Below, in pieces: positions 23,363 through 31,997 of a stretch of 37,631 bases of DNA. The position numbers and the translations under genes were made by a program. The first letter of the stretch is position 1, and each line of letters opens with the position of its first letter. Location: the NCBI RefSeq assembly GCF_013778455.1, contig NZ_JACEHE010000054.1, positions 1 through 37,631 of the forward strand, read 5' to 3'. This stretch comes from Streptomyces himalayensis subsp. himalayensis. GTDB lineage: Bacteria > Actinomycetota > Actinomycetes > Streptomycetales > Streptomycetaceae. The notes under the pieces were generated by a model that worked only from the letters and a program-made list of their open reading frames with translations, ran no database searches and had not been told where the DNA came from.

Positions 23363-24241
23363 ATGCTTCCCCACCGCTCCAAGTTGTCGGTCGCAGTCTT
23401 TCTGCTGCCGCCCGTGCTCCTGTACGGCGCCGCGGTGCTGCTGCCGATCGTGCAGTCGCTGGTGCTGAGCTTCTTCTCCTGGGACGGCATCACCGACATG
23501 CAGTTCGTCGGGCTGTCGAACTACCGGCACATGCTGGCCGGCGACTCGACGTTCTGGACGACCTTCTTCAACCAACTCGGCTACCTGGCCGTTTGTCTGA
23601 CGCTCCAGCTCGGCGGCGGTCTCGCCGCGGCCAGCCTGCTCGCCTCCCTCACCCGGGGCCGTGAAGTCCTCAAGGTGCTGTACCTGCTGCCCGCCGTGAT
23701 CTCGACCCTCGCCATCGCGTTCCTGTTCCAGCGCATCTACTCGATGGAACCGGTCGGGCTGCTGAACGGACTGCTCGGCGCGGTCGGCCTCGACGGTCTG
23801 GAACGCCCCTGGCTTTCCGATACGGACACCGCGCTGGCCGCTGTCTCCGCCCCGGAGGGCTGGCGGTTCGTCGGGCTCTACACGGTCATCCTCTACGCCG
23901 CGCTGCTCGCCGTACCGAGGGAGATCGAGGAGGCGGCCCGGCTCGACGGCGCGAACCAGTGGCAGATCTTCACCCGCATCCGGTTCCCCTACATCCGGCC
24001 CGTGTGGATCACCACGACCATCATGGCCACCACCTACGCCCTGCGAGGCTTCGACATCCCCTACCTCCTCACCAACGGCGGTCCCGGCCAGGCCTCCGAG
24101 CTGATCACCACGTACATGTACAAAACCGCGTTCACCAGCACGGACTTCGGATACGCGAGCGCCATGTCCGTGTTCATCGTGATCGAGTGCCTGGTCGCCG
24201 TCAGTCTGATTCTGCTCGTCCTTAGGCGGAAGGCCGTCTGA
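23363..24241 (+). CDS. ABC sugar transporter permease (MalF-like)
   Basis: A 292-residue inner-membrane protein starting MLPHRSKLSVAVF, with GGAAAGG upstream. The first hydrophobic segment (FLLPPVLLYGAAVLLPIV) is followed by a periplasmic loop and five more segments. The cytoplasmic EAA loop that contacts the ATPase reads EIEEAARLDGANQWQIFTRI followed by RFPYIRP. GFDIPYLLTNGGPG is typical of binding-protein-dependent sugar permeases of the MalF/UgpA type. Its stop shares one base with the start of the second permease (TGATG), so the two are translated together. Confidence 0.95.
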   Translation: MLPHRSKLSVAVFLLPPVLLYGAAVLLPIVQSLVLSFFSWDGITDMQFVGLSNYRHMLAGDSTFWTTFFNQLGYLAVCLTLQLGGGLAAASLLASLTRGREVLKVLYLLPAVISTLAIAFLFQRIYSMEPVGLLNGLLGAVGLDGLERPWLSDTDTALAAVSAPEGWRFVGLYTVILYAALLAVPREIEEAARLDGANQWQIFTRIRFPYIRPVWITTTIMATTYALRGFDIPYLLTNGGPGQASELITTYMYKTAFTSTDFGYASAMSVFIVIECLVAVSLILLVLRRKAV

Positions 24242-25149
24242 TGTCCACGCAGACCTTCACCCGCACGCCCATCGCCCCCGCCAAGGAGGACCGCCCGCCG
24301 GCCCCGCCCGCGGCCAGGCGCCGGCCGAACATCCACCGAGTGCTCTCCCGCGTCATCGTCCTGGCCATCGCCGTCGTACAGGTCTATCCGCTGGTGTGGC
24401 TGTTCCTCACCAGCGTGCGCGACGAGCAGGACTTCGCCTCCGGCAACCCCTTCGGCCTGCCGACCTCGTTCACCCTCGACAACTACGCGCGGGCATTCGG
24501 CCAGGGCGATCTCGGCACGTACATCCTCAACAGCCTGATCGTCACCGCCGGCGCCGATGTGCTGATCGTGGTGTGCGGGATGATGGGCGCGTACGCGATC
24601 GAGGTGCTCGGCTTCCGGTTCAGCAACGCTGTGCGCGCCCTGTTCCTGATCGGGATCATCGTGCCGGTGCAGATCGCGCTCGTGCCGCTGTTCATCGACT
24701 ACACCAGGGTCGACCTGCTGGACACCTACCCGTCGATGATCATCCCGCTGGCCGGCTTCTCGCTCCCGATGGCCCTCTACCTGTTCTCCTCGTTCTTCGC
24801 GTACATCCCGCGCGAGACCTACGAGGCGGCCTCGCTCGACGGCGCCGGACCGTACCGGATCTTCGCCCGGATCACCCTGCCCATGTCGGTGAACACCGTC
24901 GTCACGGTAGTGATGGTCAACAGCATCTTCATCTGGAACGACTTCATCTTCGCCAATACGTTCGTGCTCTCGGAGGACCTCAAGACGATCCCGCTCGGCC
25001 TGCAGAACTACATCGGCGCGATGGGCAAGACCGACTGGACGGCGACGTTCGCCGCCGTGTGCGTGACCGTGACACCGCTCCTGCTCGTCTTCCTCGTGCT
25101 CAACAAGGCCATGATCTACGGGCTGGAAAGCGGCGCGAACAAGGGATGA
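24241..25149 (+). CDS. ABC sugar transporter permease (MalG-like)
   Basis: A 302-residue membrane protein. A Pro/Ala-rich cytoplasmic N-terminus of about 35 residues comes before six membrane segments (first VIVLAIAVVQVYPLVWLFLT). The EAA motif is ETYEAASLDGAGPYRIFARI followed by TLPMS. IWNDFIFANTFV and KTIPLGLQNYIG are typical of MalG-type sugar permeases. With the preceding permease it forms the heterodimeric channel. Its stop overlaps the ATG of the LacI gene (ATGA at 25146). Confidence 0.95.
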   Translation: MSTQTFTRTPIAPAKEDRPPAPPAARRRPNIHRVLSRVIVLAIAVVQVYPLVWLFLTSVRDEQDFASGNPFGLPTSFTLDNYARAFGQGDLGTYILNSLIVTAGADVLIVVCGMMGAYAIEVLGFRFSNAVRALFLIGIIVPVQIALVPLFIDYTRVDLLDTYPSMIIPLAGFSLPMALYLFSSFFAYIPRETYEAASLDGAGPYRIFARITLPMSVNTVVTVVMVNSIFIWNDFIFANTFVLSEDLKTIPLGLQNYIGAMGKTDWTATFAAVCVTVTPLLLVFLVLNKAMIYGLESGANKG

Positions 25150-26237
25150 GCACCATGGAGAGCGAAGGCGGGCGAGGGATGAGCGAACGGGACGACAGCA
25201 CACCACGTGCCGTGACCATGCGGGATGTGGCGCAGGCCGCCGGAGTGTCGGTGTCCACCGTGTCGCACGTCGTCAACGACAAGAAGGGGGCACGCATCGG
25301 CAAGGAGGCCCGCGAGCGCGTCCAGCGGGCCGTCCAGGAACTGGGATACCGGCCGAACGCGATGGCCAAGGTCCTGGTAAAGGGCCACTCCCGGTTCCTC
25401 GGCCTGGTCGCCGACGCCATCGCCTCGACACCGTTCGCGGGACAGATCATCCGCGGCGCCCAGGACGAGGCGTGGCGGCACGGCTACGTGCTGCTCGTCG
25501 CCAACACCGAGGGCAACGAGGCGGCCGAGACGGAGGCCATCGCCATGATGCTGGAGCACAAGGTGCGCGGCGTGCTGTACTCGGCGTGGTACCACCGCGA
25601 AGTCGAGCCGCCGGCCGGACTGACCGAGACCGACTGCGTCCTGGTCAACTGCTTCGCTCCGGGCGGCGACCTGCCCGCCGTCGTACCGGACGAGGTGGCC
25701 GGCGGGTACGAGGCGACGCGGATGCTGCTGGCCGAGGGCCATCGGCGGATCGGTTTCATCAACACCACCAGCCCGTCGCCCGCCCACGACGGTCGACTTG
25801 AGGGCTACCGCCGGGCGCTCACCGACGCCGGTGTGTCCTTCGAGCCGGACCTGGTCGTCGACGCGCGGCCGGACCAGGAAGGCGGCTTCGAGGCGATCGG
25901 CCCGCTGCTCGCCCAGGACGTGACCGGGGTCTTCTGCCACAACGACCGGGTCGCCATGGGTGTGTACGACGGGGTGCGCGAGCGCGGCCTGCGCGTGCCT
26001 GGGGACCTGGCCGTCGTCGGCTTCGACAACCAGGAGGTCATCGCCGCCCATCTGCGGCCACCGCTGTCGACGGTTGCCCTCCCCCACTACGAACTTGGCC
26101 GGGTCGGCGTGCGCGTCCTGCTCGGACTCGACCAGCCGGCGGACGACGGCCGCGTCGTCGTCGGCTGCCCACCCGTCCACCGCGCCTCGGTGAACGTCAC
26201 TGCCGGCGTGAATGGCCCGCCCGCCGCGCCGCATTGA
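25146..26237 (+). CDS. LacI-family repressor of the fructan operon
   Basis: A 363-residue protein if it starts at the ATG overlapping the permease stop; the ATG at 25179 with GGCGAGGG upstream is an equally good start. Helix-turn-helix at about 24-45 (TMRDVAQAAGVSVSTVSHVV), hinge LGYRPNAMAKVLVKG, then a complete periplasmic-binding-type domain (GLVADAIASTPFAGQIIRGA, HRRIGFINT, GVFCHNDRVAMGVYDG, VVGFDNQEVIA). It is the last gene of the operon it presumably controls. The two palindromes at 20424-20477 match the usual shape of LacI-family sites. The inducer is probably a fructose-containing sugar. Confidence 0.93.
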   Translation: MSTMESEGGRGMSERDDSTPRAVTMRDVAQAAGVSVSTVSHVVNDKKGARIGKEARERVQRAVQELGYRPNAMAKVLVKGHSRFLGLVADAIASTPFAGQIIRGAQDEAWRHGYVLLVANTEGNEAAETEAIAMMLEHKVRGVLYSAWYHREVEPPAGLTETDCVLVNCFAPGGDLPAVVPDEVAGGYEATRMLLAEGHRRIGFINTTSPSPAHDGRLEGYRRALTDAGVSFEPDLVVDARPDQEGGFEAIGPLLAQDVTGVFCHNDRVAMGVYDGVRERGLRVPGDLAVVGFDNQEVIAAHLRPPLSTVALPHYELGRVGVRVLLGLDQPADDGRVVVGCPPVHRASVNVTAGVNGPPAAPH

Positions 26238-26340
26238 GCGCCGCCGCGCCCGCGTGACGTCCTGCCCCTCATGTGAACGTCCTCCCGCATCACACGAGCC
26301 ACCCCCACAAGCCGCTTCCGGCTGTGTCCGAGCACCACCT

Positions 26341-27000
26341 GACAGGAAGGACCCGAACGTCGCCGCTCCGACCACCAGCCGGTTCGCGATCGCGTGGATG
26401 AACAACTGGCACTACGCCGCCCGTACGGTGCCCACCGATCTCAGTGACGGCTACAACGGCCAGATGTCCATCGTCCGCGAACTGAAGCTGGCCAGGCAGC
26501 CCGGCGGCTGGTACTCCCTGCTCTCCCAGCCCGTGCCCACGCTCCAGAACCACGTCGTCCGCACCGTCAACCTCGCCGACGTCACCACCGCCGGCAGCGT
26601 CAACCTCCCCTACAACGGCTCGGCCTACCAACTCGATCTCGACATCAGCTGGCAGCAGCTCAACAACGTCGGAATCTCCGTGGGCAGGTCGGCCGACGGC
26701 AGCCGCCACACCAACATCGGCGTCTTCCAGGGGGACGTCTACGTCGACCGACGGCCCTCCGACCGGCCCGAGTACACCTTCGGCGCCTACGGCCAGAGCA
26801 ACGCGCCCATCGACCCCGCCGCACGCTTCGTCCATCTGAAGGTGCTCGTCGACAAGCAGAGCGTCGAGGTCTTCGTCAACGCCGGTCACACCGTGCTGTC
26901 CCACCAGGTGTACTTCGAGACCGGCGACACCGGCATCTCGGTCTACGCCGACGGCAGCAGCGCGACGTTCTCGGGCATCACCATCCGCGAATTCGCGTAA
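26341..27000 (+). pseudogene. Levanase-type GH32 enzyme, C-terminal fragment
   Basis: The frame reads RFAIAWMNNWHYAARTVPTD, LSDGYNGQMSIVRELKLARQ and PGGWYSLLSQP, which is the end of a GH32 catalytic propeller. The beta-sandwich follows (DISWQQLNNVGISVGRSADG, KVLVDKQSVEVFVNAG, TGISVYADG). The catalytic WMNDPNG, RDP and EC regions, some 300 residues, are missing. A ribosome-site-like AGGAAGG (26344-26350) lies directly in front, followed by no usable start, so a deletion seems to have fused the 5' leader of the gene to its 3' third. This was probably a second, secreted levanase or fructanase of the same locus. Confidence 0.8.
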
Positions 27001-27044
27001 CACCTGGTTCGACTGGTTCCACGCCGTGTCGGCTGCCCCGTCCG

Positions 27045-27480
27045 TCAGTGCTCCCGTACCGCGTCGAGCTGCTCGCCCACCCAGGCGTCCACGTCGTTGA
27101 CGTACCGGCTGGCCGCGGTGAAGGCGGCGAGGCTGTCGCGGGTGCGCAAGGCAGGCAGATGTCCAGGTGCTGTTCGTGCGTCCAGGACAGCACGTCGGAC
27201 TTGACCAGCGCCCACCAGATGCGGGCGCTGGCCGTCCGCCGGGTGACCGAGGCGAGCAGCGACTCCAGGGTGCGGTTGCCCGTCGCGGCCACGATGTCGG
27301 CGTGGAACGCCAGGTCCTCAGGCACGAGTTCCTCGGGGTCCTGCAGGTGCGCATCCGCTCGATGCGCACCTGCAGGGCGTCGAGAGCCGCGGCGTCGATC
27401 CGGGCGAGCGCGGTGGCGCCCGGATCGATGATCTTGAGGCACTCCAGCATCTCGTCGAGACCGGTGGGCCTCGAAGCCGT
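27045..27480 (-). pseudogene. GntR-family (FadR/FCD) regulator fragment, frameshifted
   Basis: On the minus strand: LECLKIIDPGATALARIDAA and LDALQVRIERMRT in one frame, EELVPEDLAFHADIVAATGN and RTLESLLASVTRRTASARIW in another, then RDSLAAFTAA and YVNDVDAWVGEQLDAVREH in a third before TGA. This is the FCD ligand-binding domain of a GntR/FadR regulator with its metal-binding His region (AFHADI). The N-terminal winged helix is missing. The first frame change falls inside a perfect 16-bp inverted repeat (27340-27376). It is inactive. Confidence 0.75.
27340..27376. repeat. Perfect 16-bp inverted repeat inside the GntR pseudogene
   Basis: CCTGCAGGTGCGCATC (27340-27355) and its exact complement (27361-27376) are separated by five bases. 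It lies within what was coding sequence, exactly where the gene changes frame. It could extrude as a cruciform or fold in RNA, but a mutational origin is more likely than a regulatory role. Confidence 0.85.
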
Positions 27481-27775
27481 GCAGAAAGTGTGCGCGCAGA
27501 CGCTCGACCGAGCCCGCTTCTCCCCGCCACAAAGCGGCAACCGACAAGTCAGCACGGGCACCTCATCGGCATCCCAGCACGGTAGGGATGAGCAGGGGCG
27601 ATGGCGGGTGACGACGTGTCAGGTCTCCCATTCAAACCCATGACCCGATCTTGCCAGCGCGACCACATCGTGCCCGGCCGCTTCGCCAGGAAGTAGTACT
27701 TCCCGGAGGCCCCCGCGACCAGCAGCCCTGCCCCCAACCTCCTCCGGAAACGGACATCAGCTCACGAACCGCCTC
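27481..27775. other. Gene-poor stretch
   Basis: About 300 bases between the GntR relic and the SnoaL-LUD gene. A minus-strand frame reading GAGLLVAGASGKYYFLAKRP is not recognised and has no supported start. Confidence 0.35.
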
Positions 27776-28912
27776 TCAGAACCCGATGGCCTCGCGCAGC
27801 AACAGGACGGTGCTGCGCCCGGGCTGCGGCTCTGCGTTGAGGACGAGCAGACGGTTGACCGCGCTCGGCTGCCCGTAGACTGCCTGGGCGCGTTCGTTCT
27901 CCAGCGGGAGGGCGTGCTCCTCCACCCGACGTAGCGCGGTGCTCAGGTCGGGCACCACCTTCTGTGCCCCGACGACCCAGATCGCGCTCGCGGCGCCGCC
28001 GGCGCAGGCGGGAAGTTGGCTGCCGCTGCCGGAGGCGATGACGAGCGAGCCGGTCTCTGTGACGGCCGCGATGCTGGCGACGAAGGCGTCGGGCGCGGCC
28101 ACCAGCCGGCGGATCTCGTCGAATTCGGTGGCGCGGTCCATCTTCAGCACGCGCGGCCGGATGGCCTGGTAGCGGTCGCCGGCGTTGATGTCCTCCTCGA
28201 TACCGGACAGCCGCAACGTCTCACTGGCCCCGGTGAACACGCGCGCGCCCGGCGGGATCAGCTCCTTGATGCGTGCCCTGGCCGCCGCAGCGTCGTCGTG
28301 GAGTTCGGCGGTGAAGCCGTTCGCCCGCAGCGCCTCGATCGTCCGGTCCAGCCGCTCGGCGGACGCCGGTTCGGCGAAGTCGTCGGCCGCCCCCGTGGCC
28401 GACGCGTCCGCCCGCCCGGTGCCGGGCGCATGGCCGCTCTCGCCGGCGTGACCGGCGCCGTGTATGTGACCGTTCGCGCCGGGCGCCGAACCCCCCAGCG
28501 GGGTGGTGTCGACGTACCTGACCTCGTAGACCCGCTCGGCGAACTTCCAGCCCTCCGGGGTGCGCCGGTAGGTGTCGTGGTAGATGGCGAAGTTCACGCC
28601 CTCGAGCCCGTCGAGCGTGCGCGCGAGCTCGTGCATGTACGTGCGGCCGGTGGCGGTGTCGCCGTCGAGCTGGATCGTGCCGAGGTGGCTGTTCTGCACG
28701 AAGAAGTCCCACCGGCTCTGCAGGCGTTCGGCCCCGGTCCGGATCTCCTCCCGGCCGACCAGCTCGACCGGGACGTTGGGCATGCGCAGAGCCCCGTCGG
28801 TGGTGAACAGCGCGGCGAGGCGGGCGCGGTCGCGCATCATCACCGCGTCGGTGAACTCGCCGAGCAGCGCCTCGATCTCGACGCGGTCGGCGATCTCCTG
28901 GAAGTCGTTCAT
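27776..28912 (-). CDS. SnoaL-LUD fusion protein
   Basis: A 378-residue protein starting MNDFQEIADRVEIEAL, with AGGAAG upstream; a longer in-frame start at 28942 would fall almost on the predicted transcription start. Residues 1-135 form a SnoaL-like (NTF2 fold) domain (ALLGEFTDAVMMRDRARLAA, GWKFAERVYEVRYVD). A His/Gly-rich linker (about 145-175, GHIHGAGHAGESGH) leads to a LUD domain (about 185-378) with RIKELIPPGARVFTGASETL and AAVTETGSLVIASGSGSQLP. LUD (LutC/YkgG) proteins normally act with LutA and LutB in lactate oxidation, but neither is nearby. It is controlled with the divergent ECF41 sigma gene. The catalytic role of the fusion is unknown. Confidence 0.88.
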   Translation of the reverse strand: MNDFQEIADRVEIEALLGEFTDAVMMRDRARLAALFTTDGALRMPNVPVELVGREEIRTGAERLQSRWDFFVQNSHLGTIQLDGDTATGRTYMHELARTLDGLEGVNFAIYHDTYRRTPEGWKFAERVYEVRYVDTTPLGGSAPGANGHIHGAGHAGESGHAPGTGRADASATGAADDFAEPASAERLDRTIEALRANGFTAELHDDAAAARARIKELIPPGARVFTGASETLRLSGIEEDINAGDRYQAIRPRVLKMDRATEFDEIRRLVAAPDAFVASIAAVTETGSLVIASGSGSQLPACAGGAASAIWVVGAQKVVPDLSTALRRVEEHALPLENERAQAVYGQPSAVNRLLVLNAEPQPGRSTVLLLREAIGF

Positions 28913-28951
28913 GCTGAGCTTCCTGTCCTGTGGATGGTGCACTCGTCTTCA

Positions 28952-29030
28952 CCAGTACGACAACGCAGCCCCGCCGAATGTGAGGCGAGGCGCCGACCTC
29001 ACATTCCGCCGCTCTGTTGTGTCGTACTGG
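28952..29030. promoter_or_regulatory. Two mirror-image ECF41-type promoters
   Basis: Plus strand: CCTCACATTC (28997-29006), 13 bases, TGTCGTACTGG (29020-29030). The minus strand has the identical two boxes with the identical 13-base gap (28985 down to 28976, then 28962 down to 28952). Both pairs share the centre 28991. ECF41 sigma factors are reported to use a -35 near TGTCACA and a -10 with CGTC; CTCACA and TGTCGTA fit that form. Leaders of about 30-40 bases would result for both genes. Confidence 0.8.
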
Positions 29031-29064
29031 AGAGAGCACATGAACGAGGAAGCCGGGAGAGCGT

Positions 29065-30009
29065 ATGACCACCCCGTCCGAGCAGGCGGCAGACGAGCAG
29101 CGGGACCCGGGCCTGAGCGCGATCATGAGCGAGCGGCGGCAGCTGCTCAATCTCGCCTACCGACTGCTCGGGTCACTGGCCGACGCGGAGGACGTCGTCC
29201 AGGAGACCTACACCCGCTGGTACGCGATGTCCCGGGCGGAGCAGGAGGCCATCGAGTCCCCGGGCGCCTGGCTGACGAAGGTGGCCAGCCGCATCTGCCT
29301 GAACCTGCTCGGCTCGGCGCGCGTCCGGCGGGAGACGTACGTCGGCGAATGGATCCCGGAGCCGCTGCCCGACCCGGCCGAGTGGATCGCCGGGGCGGCG
29401 GGCGGCGCCGGCGGGGACCCGGCCGACCGGATCACCCTCGACGAGTCGGTGACCATGGCCTTCCTGGTCGTGTTCGAGTCGATGACCCCGGCCGAACGCG
29501 TCGCGTTCGTGCTGCACGACGTCTTCCGCTACCCGTTCGCTGAGGTGGCCGAGATCGTCGGCCGCAGCCCGGCGGCGTGCCGCCAGCTGGCGTCCTCGGC
29601 CCGCCGCCGCATCGCCGCCGCGCGGGCCGAGGCGAGCCCGAACGCGGCCCGGCAGGCGAGCGTCGTCCGGCGGTTCAAGGCGGCCTGGGAGGCGCAAGAC
29701 ATCCAGGCCCTGGTCGGCCTGCTTGACCCGGACGCCACCGCGATCGCCGACGGCGGAGGCCGCGCCATCGCCCACCTGCTGCCGATCGAGGGCGCCGAGC
29801 AGATCGCGCGCTTCTACCTGACGATCGCCGGGCTCGCGCCGCCGCGGACCATCCTCGAGTGCTCGGTCAACGGACTGCCGGGCCTGGTGGTCGAGTCCGG
29901 GGGCCGGATCGAGACGGTGTTCGCGTTCGAGCTCGCCGACGACGACCGGATCAAGCACATCTGGGCGGTGCGCAACCCGGACAAGCTCCGCCCGTGGCGG
30001 CTGTCCTGA
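29065..30009 (+). CDS. ECF41-group sigma factor with SnoaL-like domain
   Basis: A 314-residue extracytoplasmic-function sigma factor. Region 2 lies at about 28-90 (LAYRLLGSLADAEDVVQETY), region 4 at about 128-188 (FRYPFAEVAEIVGRSPAACR), and a C-terminal SnoaL-like domain at about 198-295. The group signatures are visible: WIPEPL (96-101) in the linker, DGGG (229-232), and NPDKL (304-308) at the end. In ECF41 the C-terminal domain controls activity in place of an anti-sigma factor. GGGAG precedes the ATG. It is divergent from the SnoaL-LUD gene, and both carry the same promoter boxes, so it should activate itself and its neighbour. The usual ECF41 partner genes are absent. Confidence 0.95.
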   Translation: MTTPSEQAADEQRDPGLSAIMSERRQLLNLAYRLLGSLADAEDVVQETYTRWYAMSRAEQEAIESPGAWLTKVASRICLNLLGSARVRRETYVGEWIPEPLPDPAEWIAGAAGGAGGDPADRITLDESVTMAFLVVFESMTPAERVAFVLHDVFRYPFAEVAEIVGRSPAACRQLASSARRRIAAARAEASPNAARQASVVRRFKAAWEAQDIQALVGLLDPDATAIADGGGRAIAHLLPIEGAEQIARFYLTIAGLAPPRTILECSVNGLPGLVVESGGRIETVFAFELADDDRIKHIWAVRNPDKLRPWRLS

Positions 30010-30012
30010 GCT

Positions 30013-31557
30013 TGATCTTTATCCTCGCTGCTGTTTCAGGCGGACGTGTTCGGTGAGGGTTTCGATTCGTTTCACGGTCTTCCCAGGCTCGTGACGTGGG
30101 GCTGGCCTGCGGTTTTTTGAGCCGGGTGGGCGTCCGGGCCCGGGCCGGGAGGGTTTGGGCACGCTGGCGGGACGGGCGGTCTTCACACGGAGGTGGCGGA
30201 ACCCCCGGCGGACCCGGGCGGGGGTGAGCCGGCGGGGCTCGGCGGGCCGTTCCCAGGGGCGACGGAGGTCCTCGGCGAGTGGCCGGGCGAGGCGGAGTTG
30301 AGTGTGGGCGGCGATGATCAGCCACGTCCACAGGTCGGCAGTGTGCGGATCGCGGACCTTGGGGACGGTCCAGCCCAGGGTCTGCTTGAACAGCCGGAAG
30401 GTATGTTCGAGATCGAATCTGCGGAGGAACGCCTGCCAGCGCACATCGACGTCCGCGCCGGTCATGCCGGTGCGCGAGGACCACAGCCACACCGGCTTCG
30501 GGTCGCGGTCGCCGGGCAGATGCTCGACCTGCAGCCGGATCAACGTGCCGTGGATCAAAGGGAGTTCACCGCAGTGGTCGAGCCAGGGACCACGGGCCTG
30601 TAGCCGGGGGTGCATCCGGTCCCAGGCGAGGGCTTCGGCCGTGCCGTAGCGGGTGGTGTCGCACGTCGTGGCCTGGTCAGGGGTGTGCCAGGACTCCGGC
30701 TTCGCGAAGGTGAGGACGCCACCGTGCTTGCGGGGCTGCCCGCCACGCGGGGTGGAGCGGCGCGGTCCGGCATCCCGGAGCATGACCCGGTCCGAGCGCA
30801 GCCGGCCGACCAGCTCGACGGGCAGATCGGCCAGGACATAGGCGAGGCGGGTGACGTCGTAGCCGGTGTCCATCACGACGAGTACGTCCGCGTCGCCCGG
30901 CCGCCACTGCCCGGCGCGAACAAGCCGGGTGACCACCTCGCGCAGCTGGGTGGCGGTCACCGCGGTGGCATCGTCGGACGGCCCCAGCCGGATCGCGTCC
31001 AGCACGGCTGTCCAGGATGTACGCCCCGTCTCCAGCGCGGCGACGAAGGAGTAGGGCCAGCCGGGGATGAACTGATCCGCGCTGCGGCCCCGCCCGTAGA
31101 CATGGCAGAACAGCAGGCCAGGGCTGGTGGGAGCATCGGGACGCAGCCAGTTGCTCACGTCCACCGCGAGCACGATCCGCCCGTCGGCGGCACGCGGCAG
31201 CGGCGTGGAGGCAAGCAGCCTGCGCAGGCGGCGCGGCTCCAGCCAGCCGTGATTGACCGCGTCGTACATCGCCCCGTGCCCACGCCTGTGCTCGGCCGTG
31301 AGCGTCAACTCGACCAGCGACGTCACCGGGCTGTCCGAGCACAGCACCGCGTCGGTGAGCTCGAAGAGCGCATCCGCCCGGGTGTAGAGGCAGTCGTAGA
31401 ACTCGACACGAAAGTGGGACAGGACACCCAACGCGGCGTCAGCGGACTGTTCAGCGGCGAGACTCTTCACCAGCGGCCGTTCCTTCACGTGACGTTGCTC
31501 AACACCTCGAAGCGTGAAGAACGGCCGCCCTGCTGTCCCGGGAATGAACCAAGATCA
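30013..31557. mobile_element. Insertion sequence carrying an NF041680-type transposase
   Basis: The element lies between the sigma gene stop (30009) and about 31557. Its ends carry a weak inverted match: TGATCTT at 30013-30019 and AAGATCA at 31551-31557. The single gene inside (minus strand) is full length. No target duplication could be confirmed. It sits immediately behind the sigma gene without damaging it, although it may have cut off former downstream genes. Confidence 0.55.
30019..31488 (-). CDS. IS transposase (NF041680 family, IS701-like)
   Basis: A full-length 489-residue transposase with a GTG start. Candidate DDE residues: D110 in LAVDVSNWLRPDAP, D207 in VVMDTGYD, and E361 in DLEHTFRLFKQTLGW. 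The C-terminal 60 residues are basic and Pro/Arg-rich (PSRPGPGRPPGSKNRRP), suited to DNA binding. The pattern matches the putative transposase family that RefSeq labels NF041680, frequent in Streptomyces. No frameshift or stop is seen, so it could be active, which contrasts with all the other transposase genes in this window except the TnpB-like one. Confidence 0.88.
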   Translation of the reverse strand: MKERPLVKSLAAEQSADAALGVLSHFRVEFYDCLYTRADALFELTDAVLCSDSPVTSLVELTLTAEHRRGHGAMYDAVNHGWLEPRRLRRLLASTPLPRAADGRIVLAVDVSNWLRPDAPTSPGLLFCHVYGRGRSADQFIPGWPYSFVAALETGRTSWTAVLDAIRLGPSDDATAVTATQLREVVTRLVRAGQWRPGDADVLVVMDTGYDVTRLAYVLADLPVELVGRLRSDRVMLRDAGPRRSTPRGGQPRKHGGVLTFAKPESWHTPDQATTCDTTRYGTAEALAWDRMHPRLQARGPWLDHCGELPLIHGTLIRLQVEHLPGDRDPKPVWLWSSRTGMTGADVDVRWQAFLRRFDLEHTFRLFKQTLGWTVPKVRDPHTADLWTWLIIAAHTQLRLARPLAEDLRRPWERPAEPRRLTPARVRRGFRHLRVKTARPASVPKPSRPGPGRPPGSKNRRPAPRHEPGKTVKRIETLTEHVRLKQQRG

Positions 31558-31676
31558 GCGGGTCAGGTGAACGGTCGAAGTTAAACACCAAGCTGAGAAG
31601 CCGTTGCTCTATCGATCACGGTGAGCGTGGGTTCGAGTGTGTCGACCCGGTGGGGTGATCTTCGGGCGGGTCGTGC

Positions 31677-31997
31677 ATGAAGGCAGGGCCTCCTGTCCGG
31701 CTCGGGATTGCTGAAGTCGCTTCAAGCGTCAGGCGGCCCTGTGCCGCAGTCGACCTGCAGGCCCTCGCATTCCTCGGCATCGACCCCAGCTGTCTTGCCC
31801 CGGCCTCGGCCGGACCGCTACGGATGAGTGGCTACCGGGCCCGCATCTACCCCCACTCCCCGACCCGAGCACGCTGCTCCTCGTGCGGGGAGCTGGCCGT
31901 CGCGACCCGGATCGTCGACGTTCCCGGTCTGGGCTTGCGCTGGCATGACTCCTGCCGCAACTGCATGATCGCCGGATTCAAGCTGGAGCGGCCGTAG
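31677..31997 (+). CDS. Small zinc-ribbon-like protein
   Basis: A 106-residue ORF. The C-terminal half (from MSGYRARIYPHSPTRARC) looks real: CSSCGELAVATRIVDVPG, then WHDSCRNCMIAGFKLE, giving two CxxC pairs about 30 residues apart that could bind zinc. The N-terminal half is less convincing, so the true start may be the ATG at 31824. Neither start has a strong ribosome site. Function unknown. It lies between the insertion sequence and the large regulator gene. Confidence 0.55.
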   Translation: MKAGPPVRLGIAEVASSVRRPCAAVDLQALAFLGIDPSCLAPASAGPLRMSGYRARIYPHSPTRARCSSCGELAVATRIVDVPGLGLRWHDSCRNCMIAGFKLERP

